Positions 1 to 10,340 of a DNA stretch of 64,000 nt are shown here, one piece after another. The position numbers and the translations under genes are program-made. The first letter of the stretch is position 1, and each line of letters begins with the position of its first letter. Origin of the DNA: Ariolimax columbianus (lineage: Eukaryota; Mollusca; Gastropoda; Stylommatophora; Arionidae); NCBI GenBank assembly GCA_036924085.1, contig JAVGWX010000011.1, forward strand, positions 28,441,817 to 28,505,816. Direction: 5' to 3'. The notes under the pieces were generated by a model that ran no database searches, was not told the DNA's origin, and was given only the letters and a program-made list of their open reading frames with translations.

Positions 1-128
1 CCAAGAAGACGATGTCACCAAGATATCCAGGAGTGCCTGAGTATGACAGTCGCGGAAGCTGGTGTTTTGGCAAGGGAACGAGTTTCTTTCAGTCAGACTG
101 TGATGGGAGCGACGTTCTACAAAGGACA
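1..128 (+). mobile_element. 3' end of an RTE-like LINE (partial)
   Basis: The segment encodes the last codons of a LINE polyprotein, ending in FYKGHAT and a stop. The same C-terminus recurs at 27463-27593 with only a few base changes. It is cut by the window edge, so only the basic C-terminal tail (RRR..QDIQECLSMTV) is visible and no catalytic domain. Function (reverse transcriptase tail) is inferred from the longer copy at 27170-27593. Confidence 0.8.
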
Positions 129-1118
129 TGCTACATGAGAGAGATCGTTCACTATGTATCCTGCATGTACTACACACATTCAGATCTCGTCCTTAGGCGA
201 TCTGTACCGTCTTGTAACCGTTCAGAACATACATCGTTCATAAGGTGTTCTGCACGCACAACACACATCCAATTCTTTTACTGTTCACAGGGTGTCCGAC
301 ATAAACACATATTGAGCGACTGGCCAAAACTCTAGGTGTATGAAGGGACAGTTACGCTGCAAACTCACTCACTTCCAGACTCATTCTCAGTATTCCTCAT
401 AGCCAGTCTGCTGAGTTCATCCTTGCAAAGTATTTTATAGTCTCAAGCACAACCTGGCTGTCCAGTGGTCTTCTGTTGGTTATCTGACTTAGCCATCACT
501 CTAATTTGGAACTACTTTCAACTAATTGTCATTGAATGACTATCCCCCCCCCCCCCCCCCCCGAATTGACGCTAATTCCGAACGCCAGAGTGGTAAGCTC
601 CGAACCCCCATCTCGGCTTCTACACACCCACTCCTGTACCAGACAGTCTTCCACATGAACCCTTCGTTTGCTTTGCCGACCTAGTGTCGAATCTGTGATT
701 GACATTGGCACGCATTCAGGCAGTTTGTGTTCTTAGAGTCGCCAGCCGAATCTCCCCTGCCCTAAACGCCAATGCTCCAGCTGGAACTGTCACAGTAACA
801 TAGTTAGACAATGTACAAAGGTATTCGATGTTGGGTTCCACACGATAGACTCTATTCTGATTCATTTGCGACAAGGTTGTCTTTTGTTGCCATTTCCCTT
901 TCTGCTTACTATTATCTGGATTATGGTGATGGCCACATACAAATAACACGACTCGGTTTCCCTGGTGGCGGACAAAATAGCTCGAGGATGTGGACTTGGC
1001 AGATAACTTGGCTCTCTTATCCATTACCAGGTAAAATGCGTATACCAGATGTGGGGGTCTCAGAACTAAGCATTTTTTTCTTATTTTCTTAGCGCTTCCG
1101 ACTTCTGCATGCATTTTA
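129..1118. other. Unassigned sequence with a homopolymer and an unassigned ORF
   Basis: No family was recognised. It contains a run of 19 C at 544-562. There is also a minus-strand open frame of 132 codons at 716-1114 (it includes the peptide PNIEYLCTLSNYVTVTVPAG). That frame has no motif I know, no signal peptide, and an open plus-strand frame overlapping it, so I do not call it a gene. Confidence 0.4.
544..562. repeat. Poly(C) homopolymer, 19 bases
   Basis: An uninterrupted run of 19 C on the plus strand. A second run of 21 C occurs at 37557-37577. Exact length is unreliable in sequencing. Confidence 0.9.
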
Positions 1119-1258
1119 TGTAAGGGTCTACTTCCTCCTGCATTTTCTAAGATTTTGCTTCCATAGGGTAACAGTCGATGCTGTCATTGGGGAGCGAACC
1201 AAGCGCCTTCCGGCTGTAAGCCGTATCACTCAACTATTAGCCCACCCGGTAACCAGAA
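1119..1258 (-). mobile_element. tRNA-headed SINE, family A (partial)
   Basis: Read on the minus strand, the right end begins with a tRNA-like head (TGGGCTAATAGTTGAGTGAT, then a B-box-like GGTTCGCTCCC). The unit continues into the AGGAGGAAG..AGACCCTTACATAAAATGCATG stretch. The same order of blocks occurs at 44756-45006 and 52962-53205 in plus orientation, which defines the family. This copy is diverged and lacks the tail. Confidence 0.7.
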
Positions 1259-1351
1259 ATTACGACTGATCATGAACAGAAAAAAAGCCGAAGCTTTTGT
1301 GTGTTTCTATACCTAAAGACCGTAGAGTACTAGTAAAAAGGTAAAGATCCC

Positions 1352-1430
1352 GTTATAGTCCGTCTTTTAATTTATAAACAAGGTCCGAAGCAATTTTCTA
1401 CTAAACTGCATGCCAGATCAAAATGATTTT
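1352..1430 (+). repeat. Left terminal inverted repeat of the 1.35-4.56 kb transposon
   Basis: About 80 bases match 4474-4555 in inverted orientation with few mismatches, including the block AAGGTCCGAAGCAATTTTCT. Confidence 0.85.
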
Positions 1431-2859
1431 TCTCATGCAGCCTTAGAATATCCATGACGCATTGATAATATTTAGTCCATAGATGTTTAGAATGTTGCAC
1501 TTCGTCGAACTCCTTTGATATATTAGGACCATTGTAAAGAAATGGCATTACAATTTAAGATTTTGCAGTATGCAGCTTAATTTCTCGTTATATTTTGTTC
1601 ATATGCGTATCTCCTTACTGTTTTGAAAGGTCAATTGATTGTCTGCGTTGCGCTTTATGTACAATAGTAAAAATGGCACCAATATGCAACAGTTAGTACA
1701 GCCCTGCGATCACCATTAAACCCCAAAGTTGTATCAAATGTGCAGCTAATTTTATGTTGCTTAAAGCATTTGAATGTTAAAATGTATTTGTTGTCATTGT
1801 ATGTACGCTTAATTGTTCTGATAAACATACTCTAATTCATCCAAGTCTGCTAATCAGTGTGTCCACAACAGATTATATTAATCATCCGAATCTGACGATT
1901 CAAAGAGGTTGATAATTGTTACTGCAGGACAAATTGTAATCCATCTCGTTGGCAGTACTTATCTCTTCCCCGGAGCACATATTCAGCACACGTCTTCCAG
2001 AACTGAATGTCTTTTTTTGGAAGGTACTCGCGTGTCATCACTTCAACATGACACATTTTAAATGTCCTATTCTGTTCGGCAGCTTGTCCTTTAACTTTAG
2101 CCCATAAGATTTATAGAGTTTAGATGCGCATGATATTTAGTTAGTCGCAGAGAAGTCTGACCGTAATCTTCAATGATTTTATCAATATAATACACCTTTG
2201 TCTTATTTGTCTTCCTCACAAGCTGCAACGACTCGGGCTTCAAATACTGGGTCGTCGAAATTCACATTATTTCTTAGCTAGCGATGTCCTAATTTGAGCT
2301 TTTGTATTTGATGCAGTTGGTACTTTGTCTTCCCCTGATACTGCATTGTGATAGGATGCATTATCCATTACTAGGCAGGACGGTCTATCCAAAATATGAA
2401 AGCAGATCATTCGTCACACAGTGCCTGAAAATGTGTTCATTCATTTCAGTGTAGTAGTCTCTATCAGCGGTACTTTTTGATTAGAAAATAAGTTCAGCGT
2501 CATGGACAAGTTCTTTTTCACTACTTTCAGCATACGTTAGTATAATTCGCTGCCCTTTGCTGCTTAGAATTTGTCATTTTTGTTCATCGTCAACTGATTG
2601 CCATTCTTTACCATAGGTGTGGTGAGCATTAACCAAGGATTCGCCCAAGTATACCATATCATAGCCTTGTCTACGCTGTTCACGTATCTGTTTCACGTAT
2701 TTACTTCTGGCAGCAATCAACTGTGGTTTTTCACATATAATATTCCTGCCATCTGCATTTTTCCTAAATGTTACAATTTTCCAAATAGTACTTTTGAAAA
2801 TTTTAATACTGCAGTCGGATTGCAATGTTAATTTTAGTTTCCAAAGAGTAGCAAGTTGG

Positions 2860-2867
2860 TTTTTCGT
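2860..2867. repeat. Target-site duplication, left (TTTTTCGT)
   Basis: Perfect 8-bp match to 3900-3907, immediately outside the LINE. Confidence 0.85.
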
Positions 2868-3899
2868 AAAAAGCAAAGATGCACGAAAACCCCATGAACG
2901 CACTAACACCAAAGCCCATCCCTACTGTACGAAAACCTACCTGGAGGCAGCATATATTTCCAGAGGTGGTAGAAAATATACCAGGTATTAGAAACACAAA
3001 CTGCCAGTCTGAAAAAGAAAGAAGAGATACTACCCTGAGTTACATAACGGAAAACTACCCAAGCATGGACTGAACCCATGCATACACCGACGGTTCTGTA
3101 ACAAACACAACACAGTACGGAGGGGCAGGAGCATTCCTGAGCCTACCAAATTGCAGAAAAATAACACTTTCATTCGCTACTGGAAAATACACAAGCAGTT
3201 TCAGAGCGGAGGCAGAGGCACTGAGGGCGGCAGTGGAAGACATGGTGACAGGTAAAAGGAATGAAAGCCACATAGTCCTGCTTACAGATGCTCTGGACGT
3301 AGTTACAGCACTAAAAAGCCAGATAAATACTGAACTTAATGATTTAAGAGCAGTACTCTGTCAACTATGCCAGCAGGCCGCACCAAAAAGGGTAGTGGTG
3401 CAGTGGGTTCCATCTCACTGCAACATCCAAGGCAACGAGGAGGCAGACAGACTGGCAAAAGAAAGTGGAAAACTACCACAACCTGATACTAGTATGACAT
3501 ACGAAGAGTCAAAACGGCTTATTAGAGCTAGATACATGACCAAGTGGGAAACCGAACATACTGGCTACACCAAAAACGATGCCTATTACCAGTTGAACAG
3601 AAGAGAGCAGGTCGTGGTCTTCAGACTTCGCACTGGCCACAACAGACTGAGGTACCACCTATTAATCAAATTGAAGATAGGTGGCACCGACGAATGCCCG
3701 TGTGGTACCGGGAAAATGACCGCTGAGCATTTGCTGCAAAACTGCCCGACATACGAGGATCAGAAAAAGCAGATGTGGCCATCACCAGTAGCAACACTAG
3801 ACAATCTCTATGGCAGTGTCGACAGCCTCAGGATGACGGCTGCTTTTTTCGAAAAAATAATGGTTACTGTCTGACTGCGTACGAAGAAGAAGAAGAAGA
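2868..3899 (+). mobile_element. 5'-truncated I-like LINE with RNase H, inserted in the transposon
   Basis: This matches 51083-52115, the 3' part of the long I-like LINE, over its whole length. It begins at AAGCAAAGATG and ends in a GAA repeat (3882-3899). It is flanked by an 8-bp duplication TTTTTCGT (2860-2867 and 3900-3907), so both edges are exact. The frame is open from 3074 to 3871 after a stop at 3071-3073 where the other copy has Trp. RNase H residues are all present: YTDGS (3083-3097), the Glu of AEAEAL, the Asp of LLTDAL, and NEEADRLAKE. A Cys/His motif (CPCG..TAEHLLQNCP) follows. The 5' domains (endonuclease, RT) are absent, as expected for 5' truncation. Confidence 0.93.
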
Positions 3900-3907
3900 T
3901 TTTTCGT
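3900..3907. repeat. Target-site duplication, right (TTTTTCGT)
   Basis: Perfect 8-bp match to 2860-2867, directly after the GAA tail of the LINE. Confidence 0.85.
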
Positions 3908-4473
3908 CAACAGTTTCAAAATCTGCCGTTTTATGACAATTGTAAGAGGATCGCCAATGAATAGCGCCAATTCGGTTCGTTTCTCTGGGTCATGAATATC
4001 GCAAAATAAATACCTATTTTAGATTCCCTGCGGAAAAACTTGAACCGTAAAACGGTAAGCTTCTGCATTGTTATAAATTTACACTTCCAACTCATTTTGA
4101 AATTGAAATTTATGTCACTTTTGAAAAAATGCAACTATATGTCACAATAGCGACCCACAAACTGTAATATTGTGAAACACCTATTATGACTACAGTTTCG
4201 CATAAATGACCTTGGTTGTTTTCCGCACTCGACAAAGTGTCTAATTTGTGCACTAGATGATCATGAATTAGTTTTTACTGAGCGTATTTAAATGTCAAAA
4301 CATCTATTTTTTAAAAACACCACGACTGTGTAGCTTAAACATATTAAAATTATGTCAAATTCAGTGAGGTTGCTTTTATTATAGCCTAATGAATACATTT
4401 TTCAAAGTACATATAATTTCTTAGAGAAAAAAATATTTATCTAACGTCATGGATATCCCAAGGCTAAATACAA

Positions 4474-4555
4474 AAAAAATCATTTGTATCTGACATGTAG
4501 TTTAGTAGAAAATTGCTTCGGACCTTGTTTATGAATTAAAAAGACGGACTTTAAC
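4474..4555 (-). repeat. Right terminal inverted repeat of the 1.35-4.56 kb transposon
   Basis: Inverted partner of 1352-1430. The match ends outward at TAAC (GTTA on the other strand), the same outer bases as on the left. Confidence 0.85.
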
Positions 4556-4724
4556 AGACCAGTGTGGCATATTGGGAATATGGTGTTAGGCCCATACTTT
4601 TCCGGACCAACGACACGCTAGGGGCGATGTGGTGAACATCACGCCGACCGCCTTTGTTTTCCCAGATTATTGCGGTATTCAATTTTTTGAGACTGTGTCC
4701 ATTTTGCCATTAAAAAAATCTTGC

Positions 4725-4800
4725 AACTTTGGACCGAACCCAGATCGCTCATATGGGAAGCAAATGCACTAACCACTGAGTTTTTTCGACTCCCGGAGAG
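4725..4800 (-). mobile_element. tRNA-like SINE head (fragment)
   Basis: The minus strand reads AGTGGTTAGTGCATTTGCTT, then GATCTGGGTTCGGTCC. These resemble an A box and a B box at tRNA spacing. No complete cloverleaf can be drawn, so a SINE remnant is likelier than a tRNA gene. The flanks up to 5089 hold nothing I recognise. Confidence 0.5.
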
Positions 4801-5089
4801 TATTAGGGAACACGCCAAACAGGAAGCTAGGTCGTTGCCTTATCCTGGTAACAATATTGACAGACTCAGTTGTACAGCTATGATACACGAATTAGAATAC
4901 AAAGGCGAGAGGAGCTGTCTTTGTACTGGGGAACGCATGTATGTCCCGTGAGGTTAAACCACATAGACCCGAAAATATTCAGCGAGATTGTAAAGTCCAT
5001 TCTATTGTATGGCCCCGAGACACAATGATCAACACAAGCAACATACGGGAAGATAGAAACTTTCATAAATGCAGGGCACGACAAATCTA

Positions 5090-5690
5090 TGACGCCATGG
5101 AGTCTAGAAATGATGTTATGGCGCCCAACCTATGCCGCTAAGGAGCCTAGAAATGATGTTATGGCGCCCAACCTATGTCATCATGGAGCCTATAAATTAT
5201 GTTATGGCGCCCAACCTATGTCATCATGGAGCCTAGAAATGATGTTATGGCGCCCAACCTATGTCATCATAGAGCCTAGAAATTCTGTTATGGCGCCCAA
5301 CCTATGTCATCATGGAGCCTAGAAATTATGTTATGGCGCCCAACCTATGTCATCATGGAGCCTAGAAATGATGTTATGGCGCCCAACCTATGTCATCATG
5401 GAGCCTAAAAATGATGTTATGGCGCCCATCCTATGTCATTATGGAGCATAGAAATGATGTTATGGCGCCCAACCTATGTCGTCATGGAGCCTAGAAATGA
5501 TGTTATGGCGCCCAACCTATGTCATCATGGAGCCTAGAAATGATGTTATGGCGCCCAACCTATGTCATCATGGAGCCTAGAAATGATGTTATGGCACCCA
5601 ACCTGTGTCGCCTTTGCACCTAGAAATGCTGTTAAGGCAACCAACCTATGTCGCCATGGCGCTTATAAATGTTGCTAATGGCGTCTTGCA
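5090..5690. repeat. 43-bp minisatellite, about 13-14 units
   Basis: The unit is GAGCCTAGAAATGATGTTAT followed by GGCGCCCAACCTATGTCATCATG. Central units differ by one to three bases, and the first and last units are more diverged (for example CTTTGCACCTAG near 5615). The unit length is not a multiple of three, so the short open frame across it is not coding. Confidence 0.95.
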
Positions 5691-5798
5691 CTTCAGGACA
5701 ATCGCACCATTTACATTTATTCGCACCATTCTCTCCGTCGTGATATATCACATTCATCCAACAGAATGCATGGCTCCTTAATTTTGTTAACCTGACTC

Positions 5799-7292
5799 CT
5801 AGATCCTAAACAAATTTGTCATTCCCTGTATAAATGGATGCCTCCACAGAATTACAAGGTTGCTATACAGGGGCAAATATTACGGATGTGCAAGTTGAAC
5901 GGCGCACAACCGCATAGCTGAACGAATAAACAGTAACAAAAATGCAGAATTAAATATTTAATTTGGTAATCATTGATAAAATAAAGAGTAAATACAGAAT
6001 TACATTAATTATTAATTACGCGAAGTTTCATATTATTTCGATCGTTATATTTACAACGTCACTTTGCTATTTTCTAGGCGTGCTGAAGCTATCCCTCTCA
6101 CTTTAAATCTAGTTTCCGGTAGTCGCGAAATACCAGAAGTAGGGGGAGAAAGGGTTATTCAACAAAATAGCGTGCGGGCAACAATTTATCGGTGCTGGAA
6201 TCTTGGAACACACTTTTTCATTAATTCATGATAACTAAATGCCTTGTGTTGTGTAGTGTTATTTGTGCTCAATAATTTATTATTTGCCTATTATATTGTA
6301 TATAGTTACGTAATAAAACGGACAAAAGTGTAAATATTTGATAATTTAAAGATTACAAAATGGAAAATAGTTTTGATAATTGAATAAGTTTTCCATTTTC
6401 TTCGAGAAGTTACAATGATAAAATAAACATCTTGAATGCCGGTAAACCTTGGGTTGGTCTTGACAGTTTAGTTAAAAAAATACAAAGATAAGAAATGTGA
6501 ATACACACGACACTTTCTAGTTTCACAATATGATACAACAGAATGGTTGACAGGTTGTGAGGTTCTAAGCTTTTTTTAACCATTTGAACCCGTAATCCCG
6601 ATGAACCAGTGTATGTGTACATAACCCGCCCCCCGAGTCACCGGTTTGGCGGTATAGCACACATATCTTCTAAGAACGGGCATATTATGGATAGACACGG
6701 CAGAATTTGCACACGTCTTCCGGAATGTTACTTCAAAATGGTTGCCCCCATGAACTGATCGCATTGCGACACATTTTTACAATATTTTCAAGATGAAAAG
6801 ACATGCAGAACAACCAGTAAATGACAGTTCTAAAAGACTAACAATGGAACGAGCTGTCGAGATTGTTCTCAATGATTCGGAGGACGATGAATTAGATTTA
6901 GATATCAACTATTCTGAAACTGATATAGAAGTTAAATCAGACGATCATTTGAGTGATACCATGTATTCATCAGACTCTGATGAAGCTACATCTTACCCTT
7001 TTCCTGATTATTCCTGATCGGTCATGTTGACTATTTTCTGAAGATTATGGAGTTTGGAATATACGACGATCTTATTGATCAGTTTCTTTTACAGAAGAGG
7101 AGATTGTAGTTGATTTATAAATATCATTGATAAGTAATATACTTGTTTTGAATAAATTTTGTCTAATACATTTTGCAGTATTAAAACACACCATGTTTGA
7201 GATTTCACGATACGCCACTGTTGCGATGGTTTGACGGTATAATTGTGGAGGCATCCATTTATGCCGGGAGTGATCAATTGTTTATGATCTAG
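5799..7292 (+). mobile_element. About 1.5-kb DNA transposon with inverted ends, probably non-autonomous
   Basis: The ends are inverted copies: 5799-5863 and about 7237-7292 share CTAGATC-TAAACAA, then ATAAATGGATGCCTCCACA. The interior is AT-rich and holds only one short acidic ORF (6793-7017). The ends and a transposase-like N-terminus without the catalytic core suggest an internally deleted copy of a larger element. The superfamily is unproven. I see no clear target-site duplication. Confidence 0.6.
6793..7017 (+). CDS. Short acidic ORF, possibly the N-terminus of a transposase
   Basis: An open frame of 74 codons starts at an ATG and ends at a natural stop. It contains KRLTMERAVEIVLNDSEDDE, then a run rich in Asp, Glu and Ser. 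A basic start, an RLT-x-EEA-like segment and an acidic disordered stretch is the layout of the N-terminal region of many piggyBac-type transposases. The catalytic domain is missing: the stop is followed by the right inverted end within 275 bases. It could also be an unrelated small protein. No initiation context or signal peptide supports expression. Confidence 0.35.
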   Translation: MKRHAEQPVNDSSKRLTMERAVEIVLNDSEDDELDLDINYSETDIEVKSDDHLSDTMYSSDSDEATSYPFPDYS

Positions 7293-7325
7293 CAGTAGTG
7301 TAACAGAATATAGGAGCCAGACATA

Positions 7326-7885
7326 GTGCTGGATGAGACCGTGTTAATGACAGAGAATCCACAACATCTTCAGAAACTAATGGATACGATTGAAAGCAAG
7401 AGTCAGCAATGTGAACAGGAAATCAACACCAAAAAGGCTAAAGCTTTGGTGTTCATCAAAAGGAAAGACAGTCCACAAGTTGACATCAATGTTAATAAAA
7501 GCCTTCAACTCGCTGGCGACATTCACTAGCCGAACACAACACGCAAGACCTAACAACAGACGGACTACTATTCCACTGGACGACCCGCGCCCGCGACAGA
7601 AACGACTGGATCTTGAGTTAGGACCCGCTCAAGAGTGAGCACCCCTTGGTAAAGCATAGGTCGAACTAAGAGCTAAGAATTAAATAAAAGAAAATATGGA
7701 ACAAGTGTCAAGCTATGTATGCCTCGGCCAGCTAATAACGGAGGATGACGCATGCAAAATGAGATGATTAAAAGAATTGCAATGGCGAAGAATACATTTA
7801 ACAGCATGAGTCACACACGTCTCTCCAAACAGATATCTCAAAAACTAAAAATGAGAATCATTAAATGTTATGTGCATTCAGTTTT
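7326..7885 (+). mobile_element. RTE-like LINE reverse transcriptase fragment
   Basis: The translation begins at the catalytic motif region with VLDETVLMTENPQHLQKLMD, where active relatives read FADDTVL, so the Asp pair is degraded. It continues with EINTKKAKALVFIKRKDSPQ. About 200 bases of unrelated sequence (about 7495-7695) separate this from EQVSSYVCLGQLITED, then IKRIAMAKNTFNSMSHTRLS and KLKMRIIKCYVHSVLF, the thumb region. The frame is broken repeatedly. It is cut near 7885. Confidence 0.8.
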
Positions 7886-8349
7886 ATTCTTTGTTGTTGT
7901 TATTACGGATCAAGCAGCATCTAGGCTCTCGACCCTCGGCCCAATGCCATGTAATGGTATCTGCACGTGTTTATCAACATCCAAACTGGTTCCCAGTGAG
8001 GAGTGATATGCGCGATTTCGTACTTTGTTGTCGGCAATGTCAGCAAAGAATTGAGCACACCTGGCGGCAGCCAGCTGCGATGAAGTCGATTCTATCAGCC
8101 ATTTTCCGTTTTCATCTCCAAATATGATATCTAATTTTAATTTTCTCATTATTTCTGGGTTGTTTACTTCTCTGGTTTATTCAGGTTGCGTTTAATTGTT
8201 TAATTTTATCATCTACTTCTTGTCTCGTATCGTCTTTCCCGTAACTAGAAGTGGTCGTAAATGCATCACATTTCGCTACTGCTTCATGAACCATTTGTCG
8301 CCCCTTTTTTCTGTCTATCGCCATAATCGCCTATTTTTGCACTGTTCTA
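7886..8349. other. Unassigned sequence
   Basis: I recognise no gene or element. It begins directly after the LINE fragment with a short GTT run and ends in the CAAT array. Confidence 0.4.
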
Positions 8350-8650
8350 TATCAATCAATCAATCAATAAATCAGTCAATCATTCAACCAATCACTCAGT
8401 CAATAAACAATCAACCAGTCAGCCAATAACCAATCACTCGGTCAATAAGCAATCAATCAGTTAATCAATTTATTAATTAATCAGCCAATCAATCAGTCAG
8501 ACAGTCAATGTCCATGAGTCAATCAATCAATTAGCCAGGCAATCAGTCAAACAGTCAATCAATCAATCAAAATCAATAAATTAATAAATCAAAACCAGTC
8601 ACTTAGAAAATAAATCAATCAAAATTTTCTATCAAAATGAATCAGTCAAT
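8350..8650. repeat. Degenerate (CAAT)n tract
   Basis: Tandem CAAT/CAGT tetramers with many substitutions. It lies at the 3' side of the minus-strand LINE end at 8655-8925, so it may be an expanded LINE tail (ATTG units when read on the minus strand). Confidence 0.9.
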
Positions 8651-8654
8651 AAAC

Positions 8655-8925
8655 CCGTAACCCGTTCTAGTCGTGGGGGTATCTTGGTAAAAACACCAAT
8701 ACACACACATTCCTCCAGTCCTCTATGTTCAGCCCTGTGAACGAGTGAAGACAAATCGTGCCCTGGCCATTCTTTGATGTTATCAACCCAGGACTTTCTT
8801 TCTCTTCCTCGCTTGCTTCAAACTTCAACCGTTCATTGCAATATTACTTTTAAGATAGAATTCATGCCTCATTAAATGCCATAACCAAGTTTTCGATGTT
8901 TCACTACTGACATAAGTGATTCCTG
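8655..8925 (-). mobile_element. LINE C-terminus and 3' end, RTE-like
   Basis: The minus strand encodes WLWHLMRHEFYLKSNIAMNG, a frame slip, then KRGRERKSWVDNIKEW, PGHDLSSLVHRAEHRG and PPRLERVTG. This is the basic C-terminal region that follows the RT domain in RTE-like elements. No catalytic residue is included. It abuts another LINE end to the right. Confidence 0.8.
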
Positions 8926-8939
8926 TTGGCCTGCCAGGG

Positions 8940-9660
8940 AATTTATTTGATCTCTCACATTTGTGTCTATGACATTTTTTTGAGAAGCGAAAAATTCTTT
9001 AGTAGTGTTTACGAGTCATCATTATCAGGTGCCCTGCCGTTTGATGTTGGGGATCATGGACCTACATCCATTTCTATCACGTGTGACGTTTACCAACTCT
9101 GTTGTTCATTGTCTCAGGCTACCCAACATCTTCTCTCTCAGCCTTCCTTTGTCTGTTTTTCCTGTTATATTTCTCGTTGTCACAACGTGCTGCAAGCCGC
9201 CTCTTCTCATAACATAACCGAATAAGAATGACTACCCTGCTCTGATCCTTGCAATACGTTGTCTTTGTGTTTGTGCCTCCTCGTGTACTGCATCATTAGT
9301 ATTTCTTGCAGTCCATGGGATCCGCAGCATTCTGTTGTAAAACCACATCTCCGTTGCTCCCAAAGATCTGTACGATTGCTTGCTGATTGTCCATGATTCA
9401 CTGCCATATGTCGGCTCTAGTTCCATGTAGCATTCAATGGCTCTCTTTCTCAGTTTCAGCGACAAGGTTTTGTTGCACAATATTACTTTCATGGTCTGGA
9501 AGACCGATTTTGCTTGGGGTGTTCTGCATTTTATTTCGTAATTGCATCTTCCATCTGGTGTTATGTATCTGACCAGGTATTTAAACGTATTAACTTGTCT
9601 CGATCCCCTTCGCTTTGACACAGCTTCTTCTTCTCCTTGTCCTTCTTCTTCATCGATCAA
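8940..9660 (-). mobile_element. LINE RT C-terminal region, RTE-like
   Basis: The minus-strand frame is open for about 140 codons (9660 to 9232). It reads NTFKYLVRYITPDGRCNYEI, SVFQTMKVILCNKTLSLKLR, YGSESWTISKQSYRSLGATE and MWFYNRMLRIPWTARNTNDAV, the usual post-catalytic region of RTE-type polyproteins. It then continues with frame breaks (GGLQHVV.., NGCRSMIPNIKRQGT) to about 8985. The catalytic palm is absent because of 5' truncation. It lies between two other minus-strand LINE ends. Confidence 0.85.
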
Positions 9661-9662
9661 CT

Positions 9663-10150
9663 GATGCTATGCTTCTAGTCCGGCCAGGTTCACGAAGGAG
9701 ACTGTGCGTTTTAGGTCCTCGCCGGTCCCCGACAGCTTTTCGAGCATGGTCGCTTCCCCAGGCCAGACTGCCTCTTTTTGGTTTGCATAGGTAGGGCATT
9801 CTTGCAGAATATTCTCTGGTGTTTGCTTGGGTGCTCCACAATCGCACGTGGCAGTGTCTCTGAGACCCATTATGTGGAGATGGGCTTTGAGTCTACAATG
9901 TCCAGTTCTGAGTCTGAAGATCTTTGTCTGCCCATCTTTTTGAAAATTTTGTCTATGTTGACATTTTTTGGCTTGTGTTCTTTATGCTGGTCTCTCCATT
10001 CTGTACTCATAGATCGTTTGATGTGTCTGATTATTTATAGCTCTGTGGATATAGTCTGCGTGCCGCCACTTTGCGAGCTCATCTGTTATATCGTTTCCAG
10101 TGATTCCACAGTTGGCCGGAATCCACTGTAGGACTACATCTGTTTTTGAC
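9663..10150 (-). mobile_element. RNase H-bearing LINE C-terminus
   Basis: On the minus strand: VVLQWIPANCGITGNDITDE (the last RNase H motif; relatives have His where this has Asn after IPA), then KIFRLRTGHCRLKAHLHIMG, CDCGAPKQTPENILQECPTY and KRTVSFVNLAGLEA. The Cys/His block follows RNase H as in I/Jockey-type elements. One stop lies at about 9975. It differs from the family at 2868 and 47850. Confidence 0.8.
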
Positions 10151-10159
10151 ACAGCATTT

Positions 10160-10340
10160 GGGAGAGTCCAAGAGTATATTCAAAAGCTTGTATTCTTTTT
10201 TCCATATCAGCAACTAGTGTCCAGCTCTGACATCCGTATACAAGAATAAACATTACTAATGATTTATATTACAATACTTGACTTTCACTGCATTTCTGGT
10301 ATTGCTTTAGCAGATAACATTCAGTCTCACATCGCGGTTT
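10160..10340 (-). mobile_element. LINE fragment, RT C-terminal region
   Basis: On the minus strand, MFILVYGCQSWTLVADMEKR then IQAFEYT matches the YGCESWTLTAD..RRI pattern of RTE-like elements. Only about 30 codons are clear, so the limits are approximate. Confidence 0.65.

Larger units (their letters stand above)
1990..3960 (-). pseudogene. Decayed DDE transposase, split by a LINE
   Basis: The frame runs on the minus strand from about 3960, jumps the LINE at 2868-3899, and continues from 2867 to about 1990. Segments recognisable as a DDE endonuclease are, in order: MVYLGESLVNAHHTYGKEW (the first acidic position; related proteins read YLDETWVNAHHT), SKST..RDYYTEMNEHIF, SCLVMDNASYHN (second Asp present), and LRLTKYHAHLNSINLM (relatives read NPIELIW, with the third acidic residue). 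So the first Asp is Gly and the third acidic residue is Asn. There are also stops (for example at LIF*SKST) and a 1-base loss after the third motif. The protein cannot be active. Family knowledge: such enzymes cut and paste the element. The IS630/Tc1-like placement is my inference. Confidence 0.7.
1352..4555 (-). mobile_element. DNA transposon with about 80-bp terminal inverted repeats, interrupted by a LINE
   Basis: The two ends are inverted copies of each other: 1352-1430 and 4474-4555 share GTTA-AGTCCGTCTTTT, then AACAAGGTCCGAAGCAATTT and TTCTACTAAACT. GTTA at both outer edges is compatible with TA target duplication. Between the ends, the minus strand holds a decayed DDE-type transposase (see the pseudogene entry). 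Removing the I-like LINE at 2868-3899 leaves an element of about 2.2 kb, a normal size for an IS630/Tc1-like element. The superfamily call rests on the DDE motif pattern and probable TA sites and is tentative. Confidence 0.8.

Noticed and set aside
716..1114. 132-codon gene on the minus strand
   Set aside because: No motif, no second copy, and a plus-strand frame of similar length overlaps it. Support is too weak.
5089..5322. Short protein in the 43-bp minisatellite
   Set aside because: 43 is not a multiple of three and the frame ends inside the array.
7886..8150. Integrase zinc-finger remnant of an LTR element
   Set aside because: DMRDFVLCCRQCQQ loosely resembles such a domain, but no flanking integrase, protease or LTR is present.
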